Assembly (NCBI RefSeq): GCF_030271165.1
Contig: NZ_JASSZH010000040.1
Coordinates: 1-54,488, forward strand
From: Psychromicrobium xiongbiense
GTDB lineage: Bacteria > Actinomycetota > Actinomycetes > Actinomycetales > Micrococcaceae
Direction: 5' to 3'
Length of the DNA: 54,488 bases
Shown here: positions 25,755-33,818 of the stretch, piece after piece
Position numbering within the stretch: the stretch's first letter is position 1
Layout: each line of letters opens with the position of its first letter
Position numbers and translations under genes: made by a program
Notes under the pieces: generated by a model
Databases searched by the model: none
The model's input: the letters and a program-made list of their open reading frames with translations, nothing else
Told to the model about the DNA's origin: nothing

Positions 25755-28264
25755 GTAATCCAGCCACCATCGCGAGCCACCTCGCTGCGCGGTTCGCCGA
25801 GAAGCGGATCGTGGTCTGGCACGATCATGACGGCGGCCATGAGCCCGATCTTGAGAACCAAGTGCCAAGCGGCGTCACAGTGCTGCGGGTCGTGGACAAC
25901 GAGTTTGCCATTAAACACCGCATCCTCCGCCAGGACCCCACGGCTCAGTTCCTGCTCTACCGTTCGGGCCCCGTTCTCGAAGGAGTCGACAACTGGCTGC
26001 TCGATGTGGAACTGGCCTATGGGCCAGCGTTCACAGCAGACCGTGGTGCGTTGATGAGCGCCAGCCTGGGGCTGACTTCGCACGGTGCTGATGCCGAGGC
26101 ACTGATCGCAGAGCATGCCTCCTTCTTCGCAGACGCCACGCTGGTTGAAAAACTGAAGAAGTTACTCATGCCAGGCGACGATCTCAAGACGGTGAGGGCA
26201 AAGATGTCCGCCGTGGTGATAGGGCAGAAGGAACACAGCTTCTCTGAACTGACCCGGACGTTGTTGATCGAGCACACTAAGGGTGGCTCGACTGAGGTCG
26301 GAGCTTTGTCGGAATTTGGTCTTACTGACTTCCACTGGGACGGTGCGAAGAAGATCTACGGGTACAGCTCAGACTCGCCGACCATGCCTGGCTTCATTCT
26401 GTGGATGTTCCAGCAGGCTCGCGATGGCTTCGATGTCGCGTCCTCGAGTGGTGCGCGAAACCTCGCAATCGACTTCCGCAGCTTCAGGGATTCCAAACGT
26501 AGCGCGGACGCGATCAAGGCGCTGGCCAACAAGGCTGAGGTCGATATCAACTACAAGGATCACGTTGCTGAAATCGCTTGGCAGTCCCTCAAGGAGACTG
26601 ACATCTTTGAAGCGACCGAGCGAGAGGTAATCCGTCGCTTGGTCGAAGCGATCGCCACTCAGACGTTGCCGCAGCGAGACATCCTTGAAACCATCAGCGC
26701 CCGCCGCCGTGACAGCTTCTGGTTCGATGACTACGCGGCACTCTACGAAGCACTGACGGCTGCAGCTGAACTCCTGCCGATGATTCGCACGGCGCGCTTG
26801 GACTTCACCAGCTTCGACGAGGGGCTGAGCCGGTATCGAGATGAGTTGTTCCGCATCGATCAGCTCTATCGCCAATTCACCTACGCCTATCAGACCGCAG
26901 AGTTCAAGCAACCCCTCGACATGCTGGCGGAGCGAGTCGAGGCTGCCTACGTTACCGACTTTCTCTCGCCGCTCGGTATGAGCTGGCAGCAACAGGTTGA
27001 CACGGTGGATCAGTGGAGTGCTCGTGCTTTAAGTGCGCAGTCGTCGTTTTACCAGAAGCATGTGGCCACGCTCGTGAAGGGTGGCCATAAAAAAGCCGTG
27101 GTGGTGATCTCCGATGCGCTGCGTTACGAGGTCGCCAAGGAGTTAGAGTCAAGGATTCTTGGCCTGGACAAGTTCAATGCGAAAACTGAGGCCATGCTGG
27201 GAGTGCTGCCCAGCTATACACAGCTAGGCATGGCGGCCCTCTTGCCTCACGACACGCTGGCTCATTCGCCGGATGGCGATCCAGTCCTGGCCGATGGCTT
27301 GAGGTCCGACGGCCTGGCGAACCGTAACAACATCCTCAAAAGTGTCGATGGCGCTGCGATCCAGGCAAAAGACTTCGTTGACATGAGAAATGACGAGCGG
27401 CGCGAGCTGTACTCCTTGCATCAAGTGCTCTACGTGTACCACGACACGATCGATGCGACCGGTGACAAGGCCGCCTCGGAGCGCCGCACGTTCAAAGCTG
27501 CCGCAGAGGCAATCGATGAGCTCATCGATATCGTAAAGAAGCTCGTCAACGCCAACGCGACCAATATCTTTGTGACTGCCGACCACGGATTCCTCTACCA
27601 GCGTTCTAAGCTTGCGCCACAGTTCAACTTGACCGTAAAGCCGCAAGGAGACAGCGTCGTTGTGGAGAACCGTCGTTACGTTCTCGGTCGTGGGCTGAAG
27701 GAGAACGCCGCCTTCAGAACTTTCCAACCCAGACAGCTCGGCTTGTCGAGCGAGCTTGAAGTTCAAATTCCCAATTCGATCCACCGGATCGTCAAGCCCG
27801 GCGCCGGGTTCCAGTTCGTGCACGGGGGCGCCTCGCTCCAGGAAATTGTGGTGCCAGTCGTCGCAATCAACAAGGGGCGCTCCACCACGGTCGAACCAGT
27901 GAACGTTGACATCTACCCTGAGACGGACAAGATCACCACGGGTCAGATCGTCGTCAAGCTTCAACAATCGATGAAGGTTGAACCTCAGCGACCGGCGCGG
28001 CGCCTGCGCGCGGGTCTCTACTTCGGTGAACTGCTGATCTCCAACGAAAAAGAGATGGTGTTCGATTCCGAGAGTGCTGAAGGTCGGGACCGCTTTCAGA
28101 GCGTCAGGCTTCTGCTGAGCATGGATGCGGGTCAGGCGAACAACCAGCGAGTTGAGTTCCGCCTCTCGGAGCCAATCGACGGTACCGACCAGTGGAAGAA
28201 ATACAAGAGTGCGCCTTACCTGATGAAGCGCGCCTTCGCGAGCGATGACGGGTGGGATTTCTGA
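25751..28264 (+). CDS. pglZ: BREX phosphatase-fold protein PglZ
   Basis: The 837-residue protein is normal in length for type 1 PglZ. The N-terminal region opens with KRIVVWHDHDGGHE, a hallmark of the family. The alkaline-phosphatase-superfamily core has VVVISDALRYEVAKEL (near 447-462, metal Asp), IFVTADHGFLYQRSK (near 605-620, Asp-His pair) and FVHGGASLQEIVVPVV (near 690). It is required for BREX; metal-dependent nuclease/phosphatase chemistry has been proposed for the family. It is coupled by 4-base overlaps to the Shedu-like gene and to brxL. Confidence 0.95.
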   Translation: MSNPATIASHLAARFAEKRIVVWHDHDGGHEPDLENQVPSGVTVLRVVDNEFAIKHRILRQDPTAQFLLYRSGPVLEGVDNWLLDVELAYGPAFTADRGALMSASLGLTSHGADAEALIAEHASFFADATLVEKLKKLLMPGDDLKTVRAKMSAVVIGQKEHSFSELTRTLLIEHTKGGSTEVGALSEFGLTDFHWDGAKKIYGYSSDSPTMPGFILWMFQQARDGFDVASSSGARNLAIDFRSFRDSKRSADAIKALANKAEVDINYKDHVAEIAWQSLKETDIFEATEREVIRRLVEAIATQTLPQRDILETISARRRDSFWFDDYAALYEALTAAAELLPMIRTARLDFTSFDEGLSRYRDELFRIDQLYRQFTYAYQTAEFKQPLDMLAERVEAAYVTDFLSPLGMSWQQQVDTVDQWSARALSAQSSFYQKHVATLVKGGHKKAVVVISDALRYEVAKELESRILGLDKFNAKTEAMLGVLPSYTQLGMAALLPHDTLAHSPDGDPVLADGLRSDGLANRNNILKSVDGAAIQAKDFVDMRNDERRELYSLHQVLYVYHDTIDATGDKAASERRTFKAAAEAIDELIDIVKKLVNANATNIFVTADHGFLYQRSKLAPQFNLTVKPQGDSVVVENRRYVLGRGLKENAAFRTFQPRQLGLSSELEVQIPNSIHRIVKPGAGFQFVHGGASLQEIVVPVVAINKGRSTTVEPVNVDIYPETDKITTGQIVVKLQQSMKVEPQRPARRLRAGLYFGELLISNEKEMVFDSESAEGRDRFQSVRLLLSMDAGQANNQRVEFRLSEPIDGTDQWKKYKSAPYLMKRAFASDDGWDF

Positions 28265-30444
28265 TGAGCGATGAGATTGACCGTACCTTCGAGGCAATGA
28301 TCGCTGATGGTCTCGACGACGTATTCGAGAAGTCGCCGATCGAGCAGAGCGCGCTCGACCGCAAGATCAATGAGCATTTCGCTGGCGCGGTCGTGCGCAA
28401 GGACCTCGTCAAGTCGGTTAAGGGCAACGCGATTGTTCCCTCCTACGTGCTCGAGTATCTGCTCGGTCAATATGCCGCGACTGATGTCGAAGTCGGCATC
28501 CAGGAGGGTATTGACACTGTCCGCCGGATCCTTGCGGAGCACTACGTTCACCGCAGCGAGTCAGAGCTGATTAAGTCCCGCATCCGCGAAAAAGGCCGCT
28601 TCCGGATCATCGACAAGGTCAGTGTCACCCTCAACGAGAAGGAGGACGTCTACCAAGCGTCTTTCTCGAATCTCGGTATCGGTGGGGTGCTCGTTGACCC
28701 AAGCACCGTGACGGCGAATCAGAAACTGCTCGTCAGCGGAGTTTGGTGCCTGTGCGACATCGAATATTTCCATGGCGACGATTCCCGGGTGGTCCCGTGG
28801 ATTCTGGGGTCGCTTAAGCCTATCCAGATGGCCAACTTCGACTATCAGGGGTACCTCGAGGCGCGGGCGAATTTCACAACCGATGAGTGGATTGATCTGC
28901 TGATCCAGTCCATCGGATTCAATCCGGAAATGTTCGGGCGGCGTGCCAAACTGCTTCAGCTCATTCGCCTGATTCCTTTCGTGGAGCGCAACTACAACCT
29001 CGTCGAACTGGGACCTAAGGGCACCGGCAAGTCGCATATTTACTCGGAGTTCTCGCCCCACGGCATGTTGATCTCCGGCGGTGAGATCACTGTCCCAAAG
29101 TTGTTCGTCAACAATGCCAATGGCCGTCTGGGCCTAGTCGGCTACTGGGACGTCGTTGCCTTCGATGAGTTCGCAGGAAATAAAAAGCGAACCGACAAGG
29201 CGCTCGTCGACATCATGAAGAACTATATGGCCAACAAGTCATTCTCCCGTGGCGTCGAGCCGCTCGGTGCAGAGGCATCGATGGTGTTCGTTGGTAACAC
29301 CTCACACACAGTGCCGTACATGCTCAAGCACTCCGACCTGTTCGATGAGCTGCCCGAAAGCTACCACGATTCGGCCTACCTGGACCGCCTGCACTTCTAC
29401 ATTCCTGGCTGGGAGATCGACACGATCCGCAGTGAGATGTTCTCGAGCGGCTATGGCTTCGTCGTGGACTACATCGCAGAGGTACTCAAATCGATGCGGA
29501 ACTTTGACTACTCTGACCGATACCAACAGCACTTCACCCTCGGCACGGATATCTCCACCCGTGATCGGGACGGCATCCACAAGACTTTCTCTGGCCTGAT
29601 GAAGTTGCTCTATCCACATGAGCAAGCCACTGCCGAAGAGATCGAAGAGATCCTGCGCTTCGCGATTGAGGGTCGCAAACGTGTCAAAGACCAGATCCTC
29701 CGCATCGACGACACCATGAGTGCCGTGGATTTTGGCTACCAGTCCCTGGCCGACGAATGGACCGCGGTTACCACCCTGGAGGAGGACGAATACCCAGGTT
29801 ACTATCACCGTGGGCGGTCTGGAATGTCCGCTGACGAAGCTGTGATGGAACCGGAAAGGGTAAACGCTTCAGTAGGAGGTAGTTCGTCAAGCGAGCCAAC
29901 TCTGCTGCCCTCGGAGCCTGCCCAGGCCGAGCTGTTTCAAGGGCAGCGCGACTTCGTCGAGAACCAGCGAGGAATTTCGTTTGAGTCTTTGCTGATGCCC
30001 TACCTAGCGGGCGCTACCGTGATTGAGCTCCACGATCCTTACATTCGTCTGAGTCACCAGGGCCGCAACCTCGTGGAGTTGCTTGCCGTGATCGCCGCTG
30101 CGAAAGACCCAGCCGATGAGATTACTTTCAGGTTGTTCACACTGCTCGATGAGGATCCGGACTACCAGAAGAAGCAACTCCAGATGCTGAGCGAGATCGT
30201 GCGCGCGGCCGCTCAGCAAGGCATCAAACTCGAGATTGCCAAGGATCCAGGTGCTCATGACCGCTGGATCCGGGCCGACACCGGTTGGCGCATCAACCTT
30301 GGCCGCGGCCTCGATATCTTCCAGAAGTCCGATGGCGGCTGGTTCGACTTCGGTAGTAGTCGCCAGGAGTTTCGCCAAGTGCGGGCATTCGGCGTGACGT
30401 ACATCCGTGAACACCCCTTGACACAAAGCGTTAGTACTCACTAA
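28264..30444 (+). CDS. brxL: BREX AAA+ protein BrxL with MIT_C/PLD-like C-terminus
   Basis: The roughly 726-residue protein starts at ATG 28264, overlapping the pglZ stop; the frame is open to GTG 28252. The AAA+ core has Walker A GPKGTGKS (250-257), Walker B VVAFDEFAG (near 296-304) and VFVGNTSHTVPYML. Instead of an S16 Lon-type peptidase tail, I see a Ser/Glu-rich linker and then RGISFESLLMPYLAGA, HDPYIRLSHQGRNLVELL and HDRWI--DTGWRINLGRGLDIFQ, resembling the MIT_C phospholipase-D-like fold (about 560-720). BrxL is a DNA-binding AAA+ oligomer needed for phage exclusion. It is the last gene of the operon. Confidence 0.92.
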   Translation: MSDEIDRTFEAMIADGLDDVFEKSPIEQSALDRKINEHFAGAVVRKDLVKSVKGNAIVPSYVLEYLLGQYAATDVEVGIQEGIDTVRRILAEHYVHRSESELIKSRIREKGRFRIIDKVSVTLNEKEDVYQASFSNLGIGGVLVDPSTVTANQKLLVSGVWCLCDIEYFHGDDSRVVPWILGSLKPIQMANFDYQGYLEARANFTTDEWIDLLIQSIGFNPEMFGRRAKLLQLIRLIPFVERNYNLVELGPKGTGKSHIYSEFSPHGMLISGGEITVPKLFVNNANGRLGLVGYWDVVAFDEFAGNKKRTDKALVDIMKNYMANKSFSRGVEPLGAEASMVFVGNTSHTVPYMLKHSDLFDELPESYHDSAYLDRLHFYIPGWEIDTIRSEMFSSGYGFVVDYIAEVLKSMRNFDYSDRYQQHFTLGTDISTRDRDGIHKTFSGLMKLLYPHEQATAEEIEEILRFAIEGRKRVKDQILRIDDTMSAVDFGYQSLADEWTAVTTLEEDEYPGYYHRGRSGMSADEAVMEPERVNASVGGSSSSEPTLLPSEPAQAELFQGQRDFVENQRGISFESLLMPYLAGATVIELHDPYIRLSHQGRNLVELLAVIAAAKDPADEITFRLFTLLDEDPDYQKKQLQMLSEIVRAAAQQGIKLEIAKDPGAHDRWIRADTGWRINLGRGLDIFQKSDGGWFDFGSSRQEFRQVRAFGVTYIREHPLTQSVSTH

Positions 30445-30447
30445 CGT
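30418..30447 (+). promoter_or_regulatory. ArsR promoter and operator overlapping the brxL 3' end
   Basis: TTGACA (30418-30423) and TAACGT (30442-30447), 18 bases apart, form a plausible promoter. The inverted repeat CGTTAGT-ACTC-ACTAACG (30429-30446) lies between and over these boxes and includes the brxL stop codon. This arrangement fits autorepression by the ArsR-type regulator that follows. Confidence 0.65.
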
Positions 30448-30454
30448 ATCAATC

Positions 30455-30808
30455 ATGCCAGACACCCTGGAGGTCGCCGCGGAGCCGAACAGAAGGAAGC
30501 TCCTGCACCTTCTGGCTGCTGGCGAAACCACTGTCACGGAACTGGCCGGGCATTTCACGGTGACCCGTTCGGCCATTTCGCAGCATCTGCTCCTCCTCGA
30601 AAGCGTGGACCTTGTCGTGGCCCGCAAGGAGGGGAGAAGCCGCTACTACCGCCTCAATCCCGCTGGCATGTCTCAGCTGCGCAGCCTGGTGGAACAGTTC
30701 TGGAATACCGAGCTGGATCTGCTGGTGCGGGATGCCGAGCGCCTCGCCGCTGGCGCAACAAAAGCAACGCAGTCAGCCCCAGAAACTCATCCCAAGGATT
30801 CGCCATGA
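30455..30808 (+). CDS. ArsR-family transcriptional regulator
   Basis: The 117-residue winged helix-turn-helix protein has EPNRRKLLHLLAAGETTVTELAGHF and the recognition helix TRSAISQHLLLLESVDLVV, then GRSRYYRLNP in the wing. It has no cysteine metal site, so it is not a classical metal sensor. It belongs to the group commonly found next to AHSA1/SRPBCC genes. The start lies about 8 bases after the -10 box, so the mRNA may be leaderless. Its stop overlaps the SRPBCC gene (ATGA), and the pair likely forms an autoregulated operon. Residues after 100 are a low-complexity tail. Confidence 0.9.
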   Translation: MPDTLEVAAEPNRRKLLHLLAAGETTVTELAGHFTVTRSAISQHLLLLESVDLVVARKEGRSRYYRLNPAGMSQLRSLVEQFWNTELDLLVRDAERLAAGATKATQSAPETHPKDSP

Positions 30809-31785
30809 AATACAGCAAAACAGTCCTCCTGCCCGTCAGTCCCGACCAGGCTTTCGCCCTGGTCACCGAGCCCGAACGCCTGCGCCGCTGGCAGGCTGTG
30901 GTGGCCCGCGTTGACCTGCGCGTCGGCGGCGAATACCGCTGGACCGTCACCCCGGGCAACCACGCCGTGGGCACCTTCCGTGAGATCGAGCCGGGCAAGC
31001 GCGTGGTCTTCGGCTTCGGCTGGGAGGGTGACGCTATGGGCCTCGCCCCCGATTCCTCCACCGTCACCGTGACCTTCACCCCGGCAGGAGAGGCCACGGA
31101 GGTGCTCTTCGAGCATGACGGCCTCACTGCCGAGCAGCTGCCCGGCCACACCGAGGGCTGGGATCACTTCATGGAGCGAATGGTCGCAGCTGCCACGGAC
31201 GATGACGCCGGCTTCGACCCGTGGTCGGCATACCCTGCGGAGATGACGCTGCTGCGCACGGCCGAGTCGGGCCTCGCCGTCCTGCTGAACGTCCTGCGCC
31301 GGGTGACGCCAGGGGATGTAGACAAGCCCACCCCCTGCAGCGAATACACAGTGAGCCAGCTGCTGGACCATCTGGCAGGTTCGCTCCTCTCGGTCGGCAG
31401 GGCGGTCGGTGCCACCGTGGAAGACGACCAGAATGCGACGCCAGAGGAGCGGATCGCTGTTCTGGCTCAGGCCGCGTTGGAGGCCTTCACCCGTCGTGGA
31501 CTCGAGGGAACCGTGAAACTCCGGGCCGAGCTGCCGGCAGAGGTGGCGGCGGGCATTCTCAATATCGAGTTCCTGGTGCATGCCTGGGACTTCGCGCAGG
31601 CTTGCGGTATCCCGCTGACCGTCGCGGAGGAGCTCAGCGCTCAAGTGGAGACGATCGCCCGCAACGTCATTTCCCAGCCGGTCCGCGACTCGGGCAGTTT
31701 CGCGCCCGCGCAGGACATCAGCGAGGCCGCAGACGGTCTGAGCCGCCTGATCGCCTTCACCGGCCGTCAGCCCGTAACCGCGTAG
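30805..31785 (+). CDS. SRPBCC (AHSA1) domain fused to a mycothiol-dependent-enzyme-like domain
   Basis: The 326-residue protein has two parts. Residues 1-130 are an AHSA1-type START/SRPBCC domain (VSPDQAFALVTEPERLRRW, GGEYRWTVTPGNHAVG, GWDHFMERM). Residues about 145-325 are a TIGR03086-like metal-binding helical domain of the maleylpyruvate isomerase/DinB superfamily (TPCSEYTVSQLLDHLAGSL with metal-ligand His, and LVHAWDFAQACG with a second His). The second domain family uses mycothiol as cofactor in some actinobacterial enzymes. The reaction is unknown. It is coupled to the ArsR gene by a 4-base overlap. Confidence 0.85.
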   Translation: MKYSKTVLLPVSPDQAFALVTEPERLRRWQAVVARVDLRVGGEYRWTVTPGNHAVGTFREIEPGKRVVFGFGWEGDAMGLAPDSSTVTVTFTPAGEATEVLFEHDGLTAEQLPGHTEGWDHFMERMVAAATDDDAGFDPWSAYPAEMTLLRTAESGLAVLLNVLRRVTPGDVDKPTPCSEYTVSQLLDHLAGSLLSVGRAVGATVEDDQNATPEERIAVLAQAALEAFTRRGLEGTVKLRAELPAEVAAGILNIEFLVHAWDFAQACGIPLTVAEELSAQVETIARNVISQPVRDSGSFAPAQDISEAADGLSRLIAFTGRQPVTA

Positions 31786-31811
31786 AAACCCGGAAGGCCT
31801 ATGCTGAGCCC

Positions 31812-32291
31812 ATGTCTACCTTCGCCGTGAGCCGCAGTGCATTCATTCCCGCCTCCGCTCAGGAGGTCTTTGAACAGATCAATGACTTCCACCGCTGGAC
31901 CGCATGGTCGCCCTGGGAGAAGCTCGATGCCGAGATGGCCAAGAGCTACTCCGGCCCGGATGCGGGCCCGGGTGCCCGCTATGAGTGGGCTGGCAAGAAG
32001 GCGGGATCAGGCTCGATGACGATCGAAGCCTCCCAGGCGCCGGCCAGCTCCGCGGACGGCAGCGGCAGCATCGACATCGACCTTCACTTCCTGAAACCCT
32101 TCAAAGCCAATAATCACACCCTGTTCACGGTGGTTCCGCAGGGCGACGGAACCACCGTGACCTGGACGATGAGTGGGGAGAATAAGACACTCTTCTCCCG
32201 GATCTTCGCCAAGGTATTCAGCATGGACAAGATGGTGGGCAAGGACTTCGAATCCGGACTTGAGGGTCTGAAGCAGGTACTCGCCCGGTAG
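31812..32291 (+). CDS. SRPBCC family (polyketide cyclase-like) protein
   Basis: The 159-residue protein is a single SRPBCC fold: SAFIPASAQEVFEQINDFHRW--WSPWE at the N-terminus, GARYEWAGKKAGSGSMTI in the middle, and a long C-terminal helix with FESGLEGLKQVL. These proteins bind hydrophobic ligands in a deep pocket. The start is ATG 31812; the frame is open far upstream but overlaps the previous gene. It probably belongs to the preceding ArsR operon, 26 bases after its last stop. Confidence 0.85.
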   Translation: MSTFAVSRSAFIPASAQEVFEQINDFHRWTAWSPWEKLDAEMAKSYSGPDAGPGARYEWAGKKAGSGSMTIEASQAPASSADGSGSIDIDLHFLKPFKANNHTLFTVVPQGDGTTVTWTMSGENKTLFSRIFAKVFSMDKMVGKDFESGLEGLKQVLAR

Positions 32292-32300
32292 CGTCTCCGC

Positions 32301-32329
32301 TGGACCCCAAAAATTCCAGCAAATATACT
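32301..32329 (+). promoter_or_regulatory. Promoter for leaderless lipoprotein transcript
   Basis: TGGACC and TATACT stand 17 bases apart, and the -10 box ends 7 bases before the ATG at 32337. No Shine-Dalgarno sequence is present, so a leaderless mRNA is predicted. Confidence 0.65.
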
Positions 32330-32336
32330 AAGCGGC

Positions 32337-33818
32337 ATGATGAAGCTCTCCGCCCGGCGGTTCCCTGCGCGGGTGACGGTGTTGCTGATGGTGATCGCGG
32401 CACTGCTGGCAACCGCCGGGTGTGGCGTGAACCGCGGCAGCCAGGGCGCGGCCGACTTCAAAGCCGCGATGGAGGCCATCGCTGGCGTGGACAAGGTCAC
32501 CACCGGCGGCACCAATGACCTGCCGTTCGCTGGAGCAGTGAGCGGCACGGTTATCCTCCAGGCTGATCTGAGCCCGGATGCGGTGGAAACCGTGGTCCAT
32601 GAGGTGGGGAAGTACCTCAATGACCACTCCGGTGCCGGTCTCTCTTTTCGGGACGTCAGCGTGGCGGCGGATGACTTCACCCTTGCCGTAGCGCAGTCAC
32701 GGGAGACGAACACCGGGATCGTGGGCCTGTACCGCAAGCTCCGGGCAGACCCGGACATCGTGGGGGCGGATCTTGGCATCAGCGGCCCGAAGGGCGAGGG
32801 CGCCTTCTCGCTGCGCAGCTCGGTCAGCGATTTTCTGGGCGCCTACCGGAAGGCCGTTGAGCTACGTGATACCCATCCGGTTGCCCGGACTTGGTCCGTC
32901 ACGGTCACTAGCACCAACGCGAAAGTCAGCCTCAGCGAAGTAGACAGCCGGGGCGTCACCGGCGCGGTGGATGCGGCTGTGGCGGCTTACCAGGCTGCGC
33001 TCGCCGTGGCGCCGGTGACGTCCGCAACGCTGGATCCCGCGTCGGCCGCACTGGTCATCGGGTCCCCGGCCCTGGTCGTTTCGGCGTTCGATGCCGCCAC
33101 CAAGAGTTCCCCCGCCCTGACAGTGCGCGTCACCGGCGGGGCCATCACGAGGAGTGGTGCCGCCGGCCCGGCGCCAACGGATGCCCTGCTGGCCGATGCG
33201 GTAGCCCACCCCGGCCTGGTCAGCCTCACGCTGACCGAGAAATCCACCTGGTATGAACTGCCGTTGCAGACTCCGGAGCTGCGGGCCGCCTCGGTGCGGG
33301 ATCTGACCAGCAGGCTGCTGACGATCCCTCAGTACACGCAGCTGACACAGATCGGCATCCGGGCTGGGCAGGAAACCTCGCGAGGCGACTTCTTCCAGGT
33401 GTCCGCCGCGCCCTCGCAGCTTGCCGATCGGGTGCGGATCGCCACCGCCGTCGCCGCCTATAACCCCAAGTTCTTTGATCCCACCGGTTCGTCTCAGCTC
33501 TTTCCGCAGACCGGCCCAGGTCTGCTTCTGCGCCTGCCCGCTACGCTGGCTGATGCCACCCCGGACGATCTGAAAGCCCTGGCGAAGTCCCTCAGGCCGG
33601 CCGTTCCGGCGGGTTTGCAGGTGGTGGTGCTCAGCTCCTCACCGCCGGTCGGCTCCGCTCAGAACTCGCCGTCTGCCGTCATCGGAGGCTTCACCACCGG
33701 GGGGCAGATTTCGGTCAGCCATCCTCAGGGCGGCTGCGGGTCCCGGTGCCCCGCGATACCTCAGACTGTGACCACCCTGGCCCAGGCCCTGGAAGATGAA
33801 TGGAACTCACCCGGATGA
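32337..33818 (+). CDS. Putative lipoprotein, paralogue 1
   Basis: The 493-residue product has a basic N-terminus, a hydrophobic segment, and lipobox ATAGC (acylated Cys at residue 29). The mature part repeats a roughly 60-residue motif with LSPDAVETVVHEVGKYL and ends without a known domain. I do not recognise the family. The neighbouring gene encodes a paralogue with the same order of motifs (PDAVET-V, A-GPAPTDALxADA, LxxIPxxxQ), so the pair arose by tandem duplication. It is anchored to the outer face of the membrane. Confidence 0.8.
   Translation: MMKLSARRFPARVTVLLMVIAALLATAGCGVNRGSQGAADFKAAMEAIAGVDKVTTGGTNDLPFAGAVSGTVILQADLSPDAVETVVHEVGKYLNDHSGAGLSFRDVSVAADDFTLAVAQSRETNTGIVGLYRKLRADPDIVGADLGISGPKGEGAFSLRSSVSDFLGAYRKAVELRDTHPVARTWSVTVTSTNAKVSLSEVDSRGVTGAVDAAVAAYQAALAVAPVTSATLDPASAALVIGSPALVVSAFDAATKSSPALTVRVTGGAITRSGAAGPAPTDALLADAVAHPGLVSLTLTEKSTWYELPLQTPELRAASVRDLTSRLLTIPQYTQLTQIGIRAGQETSRGDFFQVSAAPSQLADRVRIATAVAAYNPKFFDPTGSSQLFPQTGPGLLLRLPATLADATPDDLKALAKSLRPAVPAGLQVVVLSSSPPVGSAQNSPSAVIGGFTTGGQISVSHPQGGCGSRCPAIPQTVTTLAQALEDEWNSPG

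Noticed and set aside
31221..31811. Upstream extension of the second SRPBCC gene
   Set aside because: The extension is the shifted frame of the preceding gene; family similarity begins at ATG 31812.
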